64,000 bases of DNA, taken from positions 372,001-436,000 of the forward strand of contig NZ_JAJOMA010000001.1 of NCBI RefSeq assembly GCF_021129235.1, written 5' to 3'. Below the pieces are notes generated by a model. The model was not told the origin of the DNA. It made no database searches and saw only the letters and a list, made by a program, of their open reading frames with translations. Below are positions 1-9,163 of this stretch, in pieces. The stretch comes from Kineosporia mesophila. GTDB lineage: Bacteria > Actinomycetota > Actinomycetes > Actinomycetales > Kineosporiaceae. The first letter of the stretch is position 1. Each line of letters opens with the position of its first letter. Both the position numbers and the translations under genes were made by a program.

Positions 1-264
1 CTGGTCGAGGAACAGCACGACGGGTGTCCCGGGTCTCAGTTCCAGTTGCTGGACCTGCTGGAACAGCAGTTCCGAGGCCGCCCCGGCGACCGCCACCAGG
101 AGATCTGCGTGCCGGGCCCGCCGGGCCGGCATCAGGCTGAACTCCTCGCCCTGCCGCAGTAGCTCGATCACGCCCAGCTCGTCCAGGCGGTCAGGAGCCA
201 GCACCACGACCTGCGAGGGCGGCGCCTCACGGCCCGGGTCCACCATGACGGACTGTGCCGTCAT
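1..264 (-). CDS. LuxR-type response regulator, N-terminal part (runs off left edge)
   Basis: The minus strand is open from an ATG at 264 (a second ATG at 246) to the window edge. It encodes a receiver-like N-terminus: a hydrophobic strand VVVLAP, a region ending HADLLVAVAG, then PGTPVVLFLDQ. This alternation of strands matches the N-terminal half of the complete LuxR regulator at 22646-23341 (QADVVVIVAP, APFVLILDN), so I infer a paralogous transcription regulator whose DNA-binding part lies outside the window. A GGAGG lies about 19 nt upstream of ATG 264, rather far. The gene is divergent from the GH26-like gene at 832. The call rests on similarity within the window only; the HTH domain cannot be seen. 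Confidence 0.55.
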   Translation of the reverse strand, partial: MTAQSVMVDPGREAPPSQVVVLAPDRLDELGVIELLRQGEEFSLMPARRARHADLLVAVAGAASELLFQQVQQLELRPGTPVVLFLDQ

Positions 265-831
265 CTCACGATGCGTCTGCAACCTCCGAGCCCTTTCGCT
301 GGTCTGCCCCTGAGCAGGGTGCGGGAGTGCACCCTTGTCACTGTGCTCCACGGGCAGGACCCGGATCGCGTTCACGATGCACCGATTGCACGTTTGAACA
401 TTGATTGTCGGGCATGGGAAATCTGGAATGGTTCGGCCGTCGGTGCGGGATTCATTCCTCGGCCTTCCCGGCGCCACCTTCCGGCGGCCCGCCGTTCCGG
501 AGGGTTACGTGCGCTCACCGGTGTCCTGGCGTGAAGTGAGGGCGCTGAGTGCCGCCGCCGAGGCGATCCGGGTGCCCGTGCAGCCGTGTGAGGCGCTGAT
601 CGAGGCATCTGGTGGGCATGAATTAACCCAGAGGGACGGCGTTGACCTGCCCGGTCGGCGTCGTCCTTCGGTGATTACTGATAGCGAGGTCAAATCTTCC
701 TCAAGCAAGCGAATCGGGCTCTCCGGGCAGATACGATTTCAGTACGTAATCATTCGTCGTTCCGGCAGCAGGCAAGATCGTTCTCGCGATCTTCTTGTGG
801 CGCAGCCGGAGCAGGAGGCCGGTGCCCGTTC
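265..831. other. Intergenic region, no recognised gene
   Basis: About 570 bp separate the divergent regulator and the GH26-like gene. The plus strand is open in one frame between roughly 480 and 660 with gene-like codon choice (residues SWREVRALSAAAEAI), which could be a remnant, but there is no plausible start or recognisable family. The stretch from 660 to 780 is clearly poorer in GC than the rest and probably carries the promoters for both flanking genes. I see no convincing -35/-10 pair. Confidence 0.4.
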
Positions 832-2877
832 ATGCCTGATCGTCCCTCGCACCCGTACGGGCTGGCCCCCGACGAGGAGCTGAACGCTCCTTCCTCCCGT
901 CCCGAAGCGACGCGCGCCGAGGCCCGCACCCGTCGGCAGACCGGGTCGCGCCGGCCGGTGCCCTCCTCGGCGTCGACCGGGCGACCGGTTCCGGCAGTGG
1001 CCGGGCGACCGGCCCAGTCCCGCCGTGAGGCCCGGGCGCAGCAGCGTCTGACGGAGACCGCGCAGAATCAGCGGATCCAGGAAGACCTGCACAACCGTGA
1101 TCAGGGTTCGGGTGGGGCGCCGGCGGAACATCAGGCAGCCACCGACGTTTGGGCTCCGCCGGGCCATTGGTCCGGGGAGAGCGATGTGCGCTCGGCACGG
1201 CCTGAGGGTGCGACGCGCGGGCCGGTGGACACGCGGGGTCGGTCACGGGGTCGCGGTGAGTCGTTCGGGCCGGGTGGATCGTTCGGTCGGGGCGCGTCGT
1301 TCATTGAAGACGAGTCGCTCGGTCAGGGTGGGCTGCTCGGTCAGGACGAACTGGCCGGCCCGGGTGGGCAGGCGGATCGAGCTGGTCAGGGTCGGGCTGG
1401 TCGGGTCGGTCCGGTAGCGGCAGCGGCAGCGGGTCCGGCCGAGTCGCTCAGCCAGGGTTCGGCGCGTGGCCGGTCAGGGCCCGTGGGTGACACGGTGCCC
1501 GTGGGCGATCCGGAGCTCGAGGGCGGTGCGGCCCGTGACGGTGGTGCCCGCCGTGAGGTGCACGCCCTGGGCAATGTGAGCCGTCCGCCGAGTCGCCGGT
1601 CGCGTCGTGATGTCGAGCAGGGCCGTCGGGCCGAGCGCTCCCGCAAGCCGCGTCTGATCCAGATCGCCGGTGGCGCGGTCGCCGTGCTGGCCGTGCTGGG
1701 TGGTGTGGTGGTCGCGATCGACCGGATCCCCGGCGACAAGACACCGGAGAACGCCGCGGCGCTCGCCTCCACGGTCAGTGCCTCGACGTCGGCGTCACTC
1801 GACATCGGTCAGACCGCGCCCACCGCCACTCCTTCGGCGAAGGCCACGCACGCGAAGAAGAAGACCGCGAAGGTCGTGAAGAAGGCCGAGACCAAGGCGG
1901 CCGAGAAGGTCGCGACGGTGACCAGGAAGAAGGCCGCGACCACGACTTCCGCGGCCGGCACTTATGCCTCGTCCTCGGTGAAACTTGGTGTGTTCCGCGG
2001 AACGTCACCGTCCGAGGTGGCGTCGTTCGGCAAATGGCTGGGGAACGACGTCGACTACGCGATGGACTTCTCCAGTCGCACCTCGTGGGACGAGATCTCC
2101 GACCCGAGCTACATGCTGGACACCTGGAAGGGGTCCGGCTACCGCATGATCTACGCCACCGCGATGCTGCCCACCCAGGACGACTCGGCGACCATGGCCG
2201 CCGGCGCGAACGGGGAGTACGACCAGTACTTCAAGACGCTCGCGAAGAACCTGGTGGCGGCCGGTCAGGGCGACGCGATCCTGCGGCTGGGCTGGGAATT
2301 CAACCTGAGTGCCTCCCGCTGGCACCCGGACACGAAGGCGAACTTCATCAACTACTGGCAGCACATCGTCAAGGCGATGCGCTCGGTGCCGGGCACGGAC
2401 AACCTCGCGTTCGACTGGAACCCGAACATCGGCGGCGAGGTCTACGACTCGACGAACTACTACCCGGGTAACGCGTACGTCGACTACATCGGTATCGACA
2501 CCTACGACATCTCCTGGGTGGAGGGTTCTTACCCGTTCCCGAGCAGCTGCGGCGCCGCCTGCAAACAGGAGCGCCGCGAGGCGGCCTGGGAGAGCACGCT
2601 CAACGGCACGTTCGGCCTGAACTTCTGGTCGGACTTCGCCAAGAGCAAGGGCAAACCGATGGCGCTGCCGGAGTGGGGCCTGTGGGAGCGTCCCGACGGT
2701 CACGGCGGTGGTGACAACGCCTATTACATCCAGCAGATGCTCGACTTCATCTACGACCCGTCCAACAACGTGGGCTACCAGTCGTACTTCGAGTTCAACG
2801 TGGGCAGCAGCGGCACCCACATGCTGGAGACCCACACCACCGCAGGCGCGCAGTTCAAGAAGCTGCTCGGGAAATAA
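832..2877 (+). CDS. Membrane-anchored GH26-like glycoside hydrolase
   Basis: This 681-aa protein has three parts. Residues 1-270 are an Arg/Gly/Gln-rich disordered, presumably cytoplasmic segment. One transmembrane helix lies near 275-296 (IAGGAVAVLAVLGG). A Lys/Ala/Thr-rich stalk leads to a catalytic domain at about 381-681. That domain carries a WEFN motif (Glu489, likely acid/base) and ALPEWGLW (Glu614, likely nucleophile), as expected for the GH26 beta-mannanase-type clan A fold. Substrate cannot be told; a cell-surface or extracellular glycan is inferred from topology. An SD-like GGAGG lies 13 nt before the ATG. The layout of disordered head, TM helix, stalk and sugar-related domain recurs in the genes at 21129 and 31844. 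A terminator follows. Confidence 0.8.
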   Translation: MPDRPSHPYGLAPDEELNAPSSRPEATRAEARTRRQTGSRRPVPSSASTGRPVPAVAGRPAQSRREARAQQRLTETAQNQRIQEDLHNRDQGSGGAPAEHQAATDVWAPPGHWSGESDVRSARPEGATRGPVDTRGRSRGRGESFGPGGSFGRGASFIEDESLGQGGLLGQDELAGPGGQADRAGQGRAGRVGPVAAAAAGPAESLSQGSARGRSGPVGDTVPVGDPELEGGAARDGGARREVHALGNVSRPPSRRSRRDVEQGRRAERSRKPRLIQIAGGAVAVLAVLGGVVVAIDRIPGDKTPENAAALASTVSASTSASLDIGQTAPTATPSAKATHAKKKTAKVVKKAETKAAEKVATVTRKKAATTTSAAGTYASSSVKLGVFRGTSPSEVASFGKWLGNDVDYAMDFSSRTSWDEISDPSYMLDTWKGSGYRMIYATAMLPTQDDSATMAAGANGEYDQYFKTLAKNLVAAGQGDAILRLGWEFNLSASRWHPDTKANFINYWQHIVKAMRSVPGTDNLAFDWNPNIGGEVYDSTNYYPGNAYVDYIGIDTYDISWVEGSYPFPSSCGAACKQERREAAWESTLNGTFGLNFWSDFAKSKGKPMALPEWGLWERPDGHGGGDNAYYIQQMLDFIYDPSNNVGYQSYFEFNVGSSGTHMLETHTTAGAQFKKLLGK

Positions 2878-2897
2878 CCCGAAAAAGCCGGCCCGAA

Positions 2898-2935
2898 GAC
2901 GCCCGCCGCCCGCGTGAGCGGGGCCGGTGGGCGTC
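2898..2935 (+). terminator. Rho-independent-type terminator after GH26-like gene
   Basis: Arms GACGCCCGCCG (2898-2908) and CGGTGGGCGTC (2925-2935) pair over 11 bp with one mismatch. They are followed by a short T/C-rich stretch and lie between the convergent GH26-like gene and the aldo/keto reductase remnant. Confidence 0.6.
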
Positions 2936-2942
2936 CTTCATT

Positions 2943-3302
2943 TCAGCTCTTCCGCAGTACGCCTTCGGTCGCTGACACGGCGAGCGCGGGCGTGCGCACC
3001 GGCGCGTCACCCAGGGCCTCGTCGACGGCGCTCAGGATGTCGGGCGTGAGGTCGATGCCGACGGCGGAGGCGTTGGCGTTGGCGTGCACCTGTTCCGGGC
3101 GGGAGGCACCGGTGATGGCCGAGACTGCGGCTGCCAGGAGACGAACAGGCCGGGTCCGGCGACCTCGATGCCCGCGTCGAAGGCGGCCTCGGTGCAGGGC
3201 CGGGTCTGCTCCTGGGCGATGCCCCCGGCGAACGTGAGCCAGGAACCGAGCGAGATCTCCGACACCTCGAGATCCGAGCGGCCGAGCTCGCGGTAGCGCA
3301 CG
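2943..3302 (-). pseudogene. Aldo/keto reductase pseudogene (internal deletion and frameshift)
   Basis: The minus strand starts like a normal aldo/keto reductase (MRYRELGRSDLEVSEISLGS, then EAAFDAGI). Within about 50 codons it jumps, in another frame, to the C-terminal part (SAITGASRPEQV, then a last helix ending at the TGA at 2943). The catalytic Tyr/Lys/His region, roughly 230-250 residues in the family, is absent. What remains is an N-terminus joined to a C-terminus with a frame change near 3130. It cannot make an active enzyme. The coding part is 2943-3301. Confidence 0.8.
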
Positions 3303-3437
3303 GTGGTCCCTTTCCCCTGGGGACAGAGCCTTTACGGTTCGAATCACCGTGTCACACCGGGTGTTCGGCTGGACACGCGGGAAGTCCGCGGCTGCCGTCG
3401 GATGACAGGGCCCCTGCCGAGCCGACAGCATGGGGCC

Positions 3438-5903
3438 GTGCTCAATCAGCCCAGCCCCGACCTGCGGCCCGAGAACGAGCTCACGGGTGACGCCGCGAAC
3501 GATGCTGCCGACCTGGCCCGGCAGGCACGCCGCCTGAGCATGTGGGCGCGTGTCGTGCTGGTACCGGTCGCCGTCATCGGCGCGGTTCTGTCGTACCAGA
3601 GCCTGTACAAGGCGGCCCTGCCCACGTTCGGCCCCTACCTGGCCGCGGGCTTCCCGTTGCTGGTCGACCTGCTGATCCTCGGCGCGTCGCTGCAGTACGT
3701 GGCCGGTGCCAAGATCGGCCGCCCGATGACCGGATGGCGCCTGACCGCGCACTGCGGTGTCGCCGGGACCCTGGTGCTCAACGCCCTGGCCGCGCGCGAG
3801 CTGGGCGAGGTGCCGTGGCATGTCACCGCCCCCGCGGTGTGGGCGGTGCTGGTGGAACTCACGGGCAAACAGGTGCTCGGGCAGTGGAAGGCCGTTCATC
3901 ACGGCCCGGCCGCGTCGATCGCGCCGTCACTGTGGTTGTCGGCCCCGGTCGAGTCGGTGCGCACGCGCCTGCTGATGGCCCGCACCGGGGTGGCCGACGC
4001 CCACCAGGCCCGGATCGGCGTCGGCACTGCGGCCGCCGCCCGCGAGGCGCTGAACCTGTCGTTGCCGCGCCGCGTCAGCCCGCGCAAGGACGCCAAGCGC
4101 GTCCGCCGGGTCGTCAACCGCCAGCTACGCGCGGGCAGCCTGCCGCCGTCCGCGGTGCTCGACGCCGTCGGCTGGACCAACCCCGAGAAACTGCCCGACC
4201 GGAGCCCTGAATCGATCCTGCGGGCGGTGGTGCAGACCATTCTGCGGGGGCCCGGTCACCACGAGATGGAGGACGATCCGCACACCGCAGCGGTCGGCTC
4301 ACGAACCGTGCGGGGCGAGGATGAGAGTGCGAAAGGGATGACCCGGGGCCGGTCGGCTCGGCCGGGGGACCGGTCGGACGAGTCTTCGGATGAGTCGTCT
4401 GGGCCGGGCGGGTTCTCCGGGGCGGGCCGGGGTGTGGCCGGTGAGTACGCCGGGTCGAACGAGGGCCCGTCGAACGCCATGGTGCCGGGCGCTGCGACGC
4501 CGCCGGACGGGAACGCTGTTCCGGCGTGGGCGGAGCAGGGTGAGTACCCCGGACAGCTCGTGCCTGGGCCGGGTGGTCATGCCGGGACGGTTGTGGCGGG
4601 GCCGGCCGGTCAGGTGGAGCGGTACGGGCGGACAGAATCTCGGCCGGGGGAGTACGTCGAGTCCAACGGGTACGCCGGATCGGTGGTGGTGCCGCCCCGG
4701 GGCGAGTTCCGGGACCGGAGCGGGCTGGAGCCGGGTGAGCGTGGTGGGCGCCGCACAGCTGCCGTCGGCGCTCAGCCTGCCGGAGCCGTTCACGCTGGAA
4801 CTGCTCACGCTGGAACTGCTCAGCCGGCGGCCTCGGGTGAGTCGTCCTCCGCCGGTCAGGTCGTGCAGGAGCACTCGCCGCGGGTGCCGGAGCCTCAGTT
4901 CGGGCAGCAGACCCAGTTCGCGCGGGGAGCCCGGTTCGCGTATGAGCCGCAGCGCACGGCCCAGTTCGCCCAGGCGTCGCAGCAGTCCAGCCCTCAGACG
5001 GCGCCGGGTTCGCCGTACGCCGCCGGTCGGGCGGACCGCGTCCACGTCGGTGGAACCGGTGCTCCGACGGAGAACGCGGAAGCACCGGGTTCGGCGTGGC
5101 CGGCCTCCGACCAGGGCGTGGACGAGAACGGTGGGGCACCGACCCGGCCGGTGCCGGGTGCCGTGGCCCGCGGTTCGTTCCGGCCTGCCTCCTACACGGT
5201 GGACGGGACGGCCGTCCCGGTGAGCTCTTACACCCCCGGGTCCGCCCCGACGCAGCGTTCCTCACGTCCGGCGACGGCCGAGGGCGACATCCGGGCCGAC
5301 ATCCGGGCCGACGAGGGAACCCGGCCGGTTCCGGAGCCCGGGCAGCGGCCGTCCTGGCCGGCGGCGGAGGAGCCCCCGGTCGTCCGGGAGCCCCGGCCCG
5401 CGCCGAAGCCGTCGCAGCGACCTTCCTGGCTGGTGTCCGACGGTGAGGCCGCCGACTACGACTACGACGCCATCGGTGACCAGGCGCCCGACTACGAGGC
5501 CATGGGGGACGAGGTGCCCGACTACGAGGCCCCCGACCTCCCGGTGAGCCGGGCGACTCAGGAGACCCAGCGCGTCCATCAATCGGCGTCGACACACCGT
5601 GACCCCACCCCGGCGACGACCCAGAGCCACACCATCATCCTGCCGGACGCCTACGGCGCCGAGGGCGAGGACGAGGACCTGTCCCCGACGGCGCCCACCC
5701 GCGTCCGCAAAGGGCGGATGACCCTGCAGCAGCAGGAGGAGCGCCTGGCCGCGGCCATCCGCATCGTCCGTGACCAGCCCGACGTCACCGGCGGCCAGCT
5801 GTGCATCGAGCTGGCCAAACTCGGCTGGGACACCAGCAGTCGCACCGCGAGCCGCATCCTCGTCGAGGCCCGGGAGGCACCGGCCCTGCGCGCCGTGCAG
5901 TAG
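3438..5903 (+). CDS. DUF2637-type membrane protein with long disordered linker and C-terminal helix-turn-helix
   Basis: From GTG 3438 the protein is 821 aa. Residues ~30-150 hold four hydrophobic segments (including FPLLVDLLILGASLQY and APAVWAVLVELTG), the pattern of DUF2637/SpdA-like proteins of actinobacteria. A basic stretch follows, then about 450 residues of Gly/Pro/Glu-rich low complexity. The last ~60 residues (QQQEERLAAAIRIVRDQP, then SSRTASRILVEARE) look like a small helix-turn-helix often present in this family. Some family members are linked to plasmid transfer, but no mobile-element genes adjoin it, so the role is unknown. The start is uncertain: ATG 3402 and GTG 3303 are in frame, none with a convincing SD. 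Confidence 0.65.
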   Translation: MLNQPSPDLRPENELTGDAANDAADLARQARRLSMWARVVLVPVAVIGAVLSYQSLYKAALPTFGPYLAAGFPLLVDLLILGASLQYVAGAKIGRPMTGWRLTAHCGVAGTLVLNALAARELGEVPWHVTAPAVWAVLVELTGKQVLGQWKAVHHGPAASIAPSLWLSAPVESVRTRLLMARTGVADAHQARIGVGTAAAAREALNLSLPRRVSPRKDAKRVRRVVNRQLRAGSLPPSAVLDAVGWTNPEKLPDRSPESILRAVVQTILRGPGHHEMEDDPHTAAVGSRTVRGEDESAKGMTRGRSARPGDRSDESSDESSGPGGFSGAGRGVAGEYAGSNEGPSNAMVPGAATPPDGNAVPAWAEQGEYPGQLVPGPGGHAGTVVAGPAGQVERYGRTESRPGEYVESNGYAGSVVVPPRGEFRDRSGLEPGERGGRRTAAVGAQPAGAVHAGTAHAGTAQPAASGESSSAGQVVQEHSPRVPEPQFGQQTQFARGARFAYEPQRTAQFAQASQQSSPQTAPGSPYAAGRADRVHVGGTGAPTENAEAPGSAWPASDQGVDENGGAPTRPVPGAVARGSFRPASYTVDGTAVPVSSYTPGSAPTQRSSRPATAEGDIRADIRADEGTRPVPEPGQRPSWPAAEEPPVVREPRPAPKPSQRPSWLVSDGEAADYDYDAIGDQAPDYEAMGDEVPDYEAPDLPVSRATQETQRVHQSASTHRDPTPATTQSHTIILPDAYGAEGEDEDLSPTAPTRVRKGRMTLQQQEERLAAAIRIVRDQPDVTGGQLCIELAKLGWDTSSRTASRILVEAREAPALRAVQ

Positions 5904-5989
5904 CCGCACCGGTGGGGCCTGGCCCTCCGTGACCCGTGGGACGACGGCGGGCATGCTGGCATCTGGTCGTGGTTCAGAAGGAGCGAAAC

Positions 5990-7036
5990 ATGCTGGCAGT
6001 GGTGTTCGAGGCGTTCGGCGAGGTTCCCGGGGTGCGGGAGGTGCCGGAGCCCCAGGCCCCCGCCGGGGGTGTGGTGGTGGCCGTGGAGGCGACCGGGCTG
6101 TGTCGCTCGGACTGGCACGCCCTGGCCGGTCACGACGACGACGTGCGGTTGCCGCACGTGCCCGGGCACGAGTTCGCCGGTCGGGTGCACGCGATCGGCG
6201 AGGGCGTGACCGGTGTGGAGGTGGGGCAGCGGGTCACCGCGCCGTTCGTCTACGCCTGCGGGGTCTGTGAGCCGTGCCGCCAGGGGGACGGGCAGGTCTG
6301 CCTGGACCAGCGGCAGCCCGGCTTCACCCGCTGGGGCTCGTTCGCGCAGTACGTCGTGATCGAGCGGGCCGCCGTGAACCTGGTGCCGTTGCCCGACGAG
6401 GTGCCGATGGCAGTGGCGGCCGTTCTGGGCTGCCGGTTCGGCACCGCCTTCCGCGCGGTGACGCAGGTCGGCCGGGTGCGAGCGGGGGAGTGGGTGGCCG
6501 TGCACGGGTGTGGCGGCGTCGGGCTCTCCGCCGTCGCGGTCGCGATCGCCGCCGGGGCCCGGGTGGTCGCGGTCGACGTGTCACCCGGAGCGCTGGAGCT
6601 GGCCCTCTCGCTCGGGGCGGAGAAGGTGGTCGACGCGCGCGAGGTGAGCACCGACGTCCACCATCGCGTTCGGGATCTGACCGGAGGCGGCGCCCACGTC
6701 TCTCTCGACGCCCTCGGCAGTCACGCGACCTGTGTCAGCTCGATCCAGAGTTTGAGGACGAGGGGGAGGCACGTGCAGGTCGGTCTCCTCCCGCCGTCGC
6801 TGGGGCTCCCACCGGTGCCGATGCACACGGTGATCACCCGGGAACTGGAGGTTCTCGGTAGTCACGGACTGGCCGCCCACGCCTACCCGCAGTTGCTGGC
6901 GATGGTGGCGAGCGGTCGGCTGGACCCCTCGTCCATGATCACCACACACCTCACGCTGGAGCAGGCCGGACCGGCCCTGGCCGCCATGGCGGAGCGTCCG
7001 CCGCGGGGTGTGGCCGTGATCGACCCGCGTCTTTGA
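5990..7036 (+). CDS. Zinc-dependent alcohol dehydrogenase (MDR family)
   Basis: This 348-aa protein is a complete zinc MDR dehydrogenase. It has the catalytic-zinc residues in GLCRSDWH and VPGHEFAG, the four-Cys structural-zinc loop CGVCEPCRQGDGQVC, and the NAD(P) fold motif CGGVGLSA followed by an acidic residue in VVAVDVS, which suggests NAD. The substrate is unknown; a broad alcohol/aldehyde role is the family default. ATG 5990 is chosen because AAGGAG lies 6 nt upstream, although the frame is open further up. It stands alone between genes of unrelated function. Confidence 0.88.
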   Translation: MLAVVFEAFGEVPGVREVPEPQAPAGGVVVAVEATGLCRSDWHALAGHDDDVRLPHVPGHEFAGRVHAIGEGVTGVEVGQRVTAPFVYACGVCEPCRQGDGQVCLDQRQPGFTRWGSFAQYVVIERAAVNLVPLPDEVPMAVAAVLGCRFGTAFRAVTQVGRVRAGEWVAVHGCGGVGLSAVAVAIAAGARVVAVDVSPGALELALSLGAEKVVDAREVSTDVHHRVRDLTGGGAHVSLDALGSHATCVSSIQSLRTRGRHVQVGLLPPSLGLPPVPMHTVITRELEVLGSHGLAAHAYPQLLAMVASGRLDPSSMITTHLTLEQAGPALAAMAERPPRGVAVIDPRL

Positions 7037-7302
7037 ATTGCCCTGGTGATGGATGTGTACCCGTGAGAGGCCGGTCAGAGGTCTGGGAACAGGAGAGATG
7101 ACCACGGGTAACGCAGATATGACCAGCAGGCAACGTCGGGCGGGCCAGGGCTCATGGGGACTGTGAGAGACTTTCAGCGCTCGAGCCTGTTCGGGCGAGA
7201 TGCCCGTCCCATTCTTGATCCTGCCGCCCGGGGGTTCCGCTGACGACTCACGACGTCGCATTCGAGCCTTTCCAGGCATCGGCTCGACTCCGACTTGCCG
7301 GT

Positions 7303-8016
7303 ATGGCCGTTCACCTTTACACCGCGAGCGGCACTGTTCTTGCGTTCCTCATGGTGATCGCGGCCTTCGACGGCGACGCGATCAGGGCCCTGTGGATCAG
7401 TCTGGCGGCGCTCGTCATCGACGGCACCGACGGCATGCTCGCCCGGCGTCTGCGGGTGAAGGAGACCATCCCGTCGTTCGACGGCGCGCGGCTCGACGAC
7501 ATCGTCGACTACATCACGTACGTCTTCGCGCCCGTGGTGCTGCTGTGGACCGGTGGCTACCTGCCCGAGGGCTGGGTCGGCGGAACGCTCGCTGCCCTGC
7601 CGCTGCTGGCCTCGAGCTACCAGTTCTGCCGGGTGGACGCGAAGACCGACGACCACTTCTTCCTGGGCTTCCCCAGTTACTGGAACGTGGTCGCCTTCTA
7701 CGCGATCGTCGCGAGCCTCAGCCCGATGACCACCGGCATCATCCTGGTGATCTGCTCGGCGATGGTCTTCGTGCCGATCAAGTACATCTACCCGTCGCGC
7801 ACCAAGATCTTCCGCAGCGCCAACCTGCTCTTCGCGGCGCTCTGGCTGGTGGCGTACGCGGTCATCCTGGCCCAGATGCCGGACGACCCGAACTTCATCA
7901 TCATCTGGCTGTCGCTGCTCTACATCGCTTACTACGTGGTCAGCAGCGTGTACCTGACCCTCACGGGCACGTCACGCCGGCGCACGGTCACCCCGGAGAC
8001 GGTCGAGGCCACCTGA
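7303..8016 (+). CDS. CDP-alcohol phosphatidyltransferase, phosphatidylcholine-synthase-like
   Basis: This integral membrane protein of about 237 aa has six or more hydrophobic segments and the CDP-alcohol phosphotransferase signature: DGTDGMLARR, then about 13 residues later ARLDDIVDY. These are the aspartates that bind metal and CDP-diacylglycerol. The arrangement (VHLYTASG near the N-terminus, SYQFCR in the middle) resembles bacterial phosphatidylcholine synthase (Pcs), which joins CDP-diacylglycerol and choline; the head group is inferred. ATG 7303 has no visible SD. The frame is open upstream to a TGA at 7216 with protein-like sequence (FEPFQASARLRLAG), so the true N-terminus may lie nearer 7240 and use a rare start. 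The 266-bp gap before it holds only a 23-codon ORF (7097-7168) behind GGAG. Confidence 0.75.
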   Translation: MAVHLYTASGTVLAFLMVIAAFDGDAIRALWISLAALVIDGTDGMLARRLRVKETIPSFDGARLDDIVDYITYVFAPVVLLWTGGYLPEGWVGGTLAALPLLASSYQFCRVDAKTDDHFFLGFPSYWNVVAFYAIVASLSPMTTGIILVICSAMVFVPIKYIYPSRTKIFRSANLLFAALWLVAYAVILAQMPDDPNFIIIWLSLLYIAYYVVSSVYLTLTGTSRRRTVTPETVEAT

Positions 8017-8031
8017 GTCTCGGCAGACACT

Positions 8032-8067
8032 GAAAGGCCCGCCCGGATGCCCCCGGGCGGGCCTTTC
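8032..8067 (+). terminator. Strong hairpin terminator
   Basis: Perfect 15-bp arms (8032-8046 and 8053-8067) enclose a 6-nt loop. The GC-rich core is flanked by GAAA on the left and TTTC on the right, just after the phosphatidyltransferase stop. It would serve as the intrinsic terminator of that gene. Confidence 0.8.
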
Positions 8068-8304
8068 GCTTTCTCGCGGGGGACGGGTGCGGTCGGAGAG
8101 GCCGACGCTGGGCAGGGAGCATCCAGCGGGACTCAGCAATTCTTCAAAGCCAGCCCACACCAGGGCAGTTCAAGATCTGTCCAACAAGAACGGCCAGAAC
8201 CGATCGGCCCGGGAATACGTGCCGGCCCGCCGGGGCCGCGCGCGGGGCGCGCCCGCACAGCCACCTCCCTGCCAACGTCCAGAGTGACCTGGGAGAATGG
8301 CGTT

Positions 8305-9159
8305 GTGCTCCTCGGACTCGGTTCGGCCCTCGTCGCTGCCCTCATGTATGGGGTGGCCGCGATTCTTCAGGCGATTGCCGCCCGGGAGATCCCCCAAGGG
8401 GGTCTGACCCCGCGCACCGTCATCGATCTCCTCCGCCGCCGCATGCTGCTGGCTGCCATCGCCCTGATGATGTGCGGCTACGTGTTCCACCTGATCGCGG
8501 TGCGCCACGTGCCGCTGTTCCTCGCCCAGGCCGGTATCGCGGTGAGCCTCGTGGTCACCGCCCTGCTGGCCGTGCGCTACTTCCACGACCCGCTCAGCCG
8601 TCTGGAGTGGGCCGCCATCACCGCCGTCGTCGTGGGGCTCGTGCTGCTCTCCTCGGCCGCCGGTGACACCGGCACCACCCGGGCCACCTCGGCCCTCACC
8701 GGGTCACTCTTCACCGTGCTGTTCGGGATGGTCGTGGTGGCGCTCTTCGCGATCCGGTTCCACGGCTCCTTCGCCGCGGCCGTGCTCGGTCTGATCTCGG
8801 GCCTGGGCTACGCCGTGGTCGCGATCGCCTCCCGCCTGCTGCCCGACTTCGAGATCGGCGACCTGGTCACCTCGGCCTCGACCTACACCCTGGTGATCGC
8901 CGGCGTTCTCGCGTTCATCCTGTACTCCCTGGCCCTGCAGCGAGGTTCGATCACCGCCGCGACCACCGCCATGATCAGCACGCAGACCGTGGCTCCCACC
9001 GTGGCCGGCGTGGTGTTCCTCGGCGACCAGGTGCGTGACGGCTTCTGGCCGGTCGCGATCTTCGGGTTCGTGCTCACCGCGGTCGCCGCCGCCGTGCTCG
9101 TGCGGTTCGAGGGGGTCGGGGCGACTCCGTCGGACGACGAGGAGCCCGTGACCACCTGA
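8305..9159 (+). CDS. EamA/DMT-family-like membrane transporter
   Basis: This 284-aa protein consists almost entirely of nine or ten hydrophobic helices in two halves (starting VLLGLGSALVAAL, second half from GSLFTVLFGMVVVALF), as in EamA-like drug/metabolite exporters of the actinobacterial small integral membrane type. GTG 8305 is chosen because GGGAGA lies 8 nt upstream and the protein then starts directly with its first membrane helix. In-frame sequence further upstream is low-complexity. Substrate unknown. It is monocistronic, convergent with the small gene at 9164-9544. Confidence 0.7.
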   Translation: MLLGLGSALVAALMYGVAAILQAIAAREIPQGGLTPRTVIDLLRRRMLLAAIALMMCGYVFHLIAVRHVPLFLAQAGIAVSLVVTALLAVRYFHDPLSRLEWAAITAVVVGLVLLSSAAGDTGTTRATSALTGSLFTVLFGMVVVALFAIRFHGSFAAAVLGLISGLGYAVVAIASRLLPDFEIGDLVTSASTYTLVIAGVLAFILYSLALQRGSITAATTAMISTQTVAPTVAGVVFLGDQVRDGFWPVAIFGFVLTAVAAAVLVRFEGVGATPSDDEEPVTT

Positions 9160-9163
9160 TCTT

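Noticed and set aside
265-831. Real gene in the open plus frame around 401-883
   Set aside because: It overlaps the start of the well-supported GH26-like gene in another frame and has no SD or recognised domain. At most a remnant.
2943-3302. Functional short aldo/keto reductase
   Set aside because: The catalytic core is deleted and the two remaining ends are in different frames.
4114-5595. 493-codon minus-strand open frame opposite the DUF2637 gene
   Set aside because: It is a Pro/Arg/Ser-rich shadow of the low-complexity linker, with no start signal or homology pattern.
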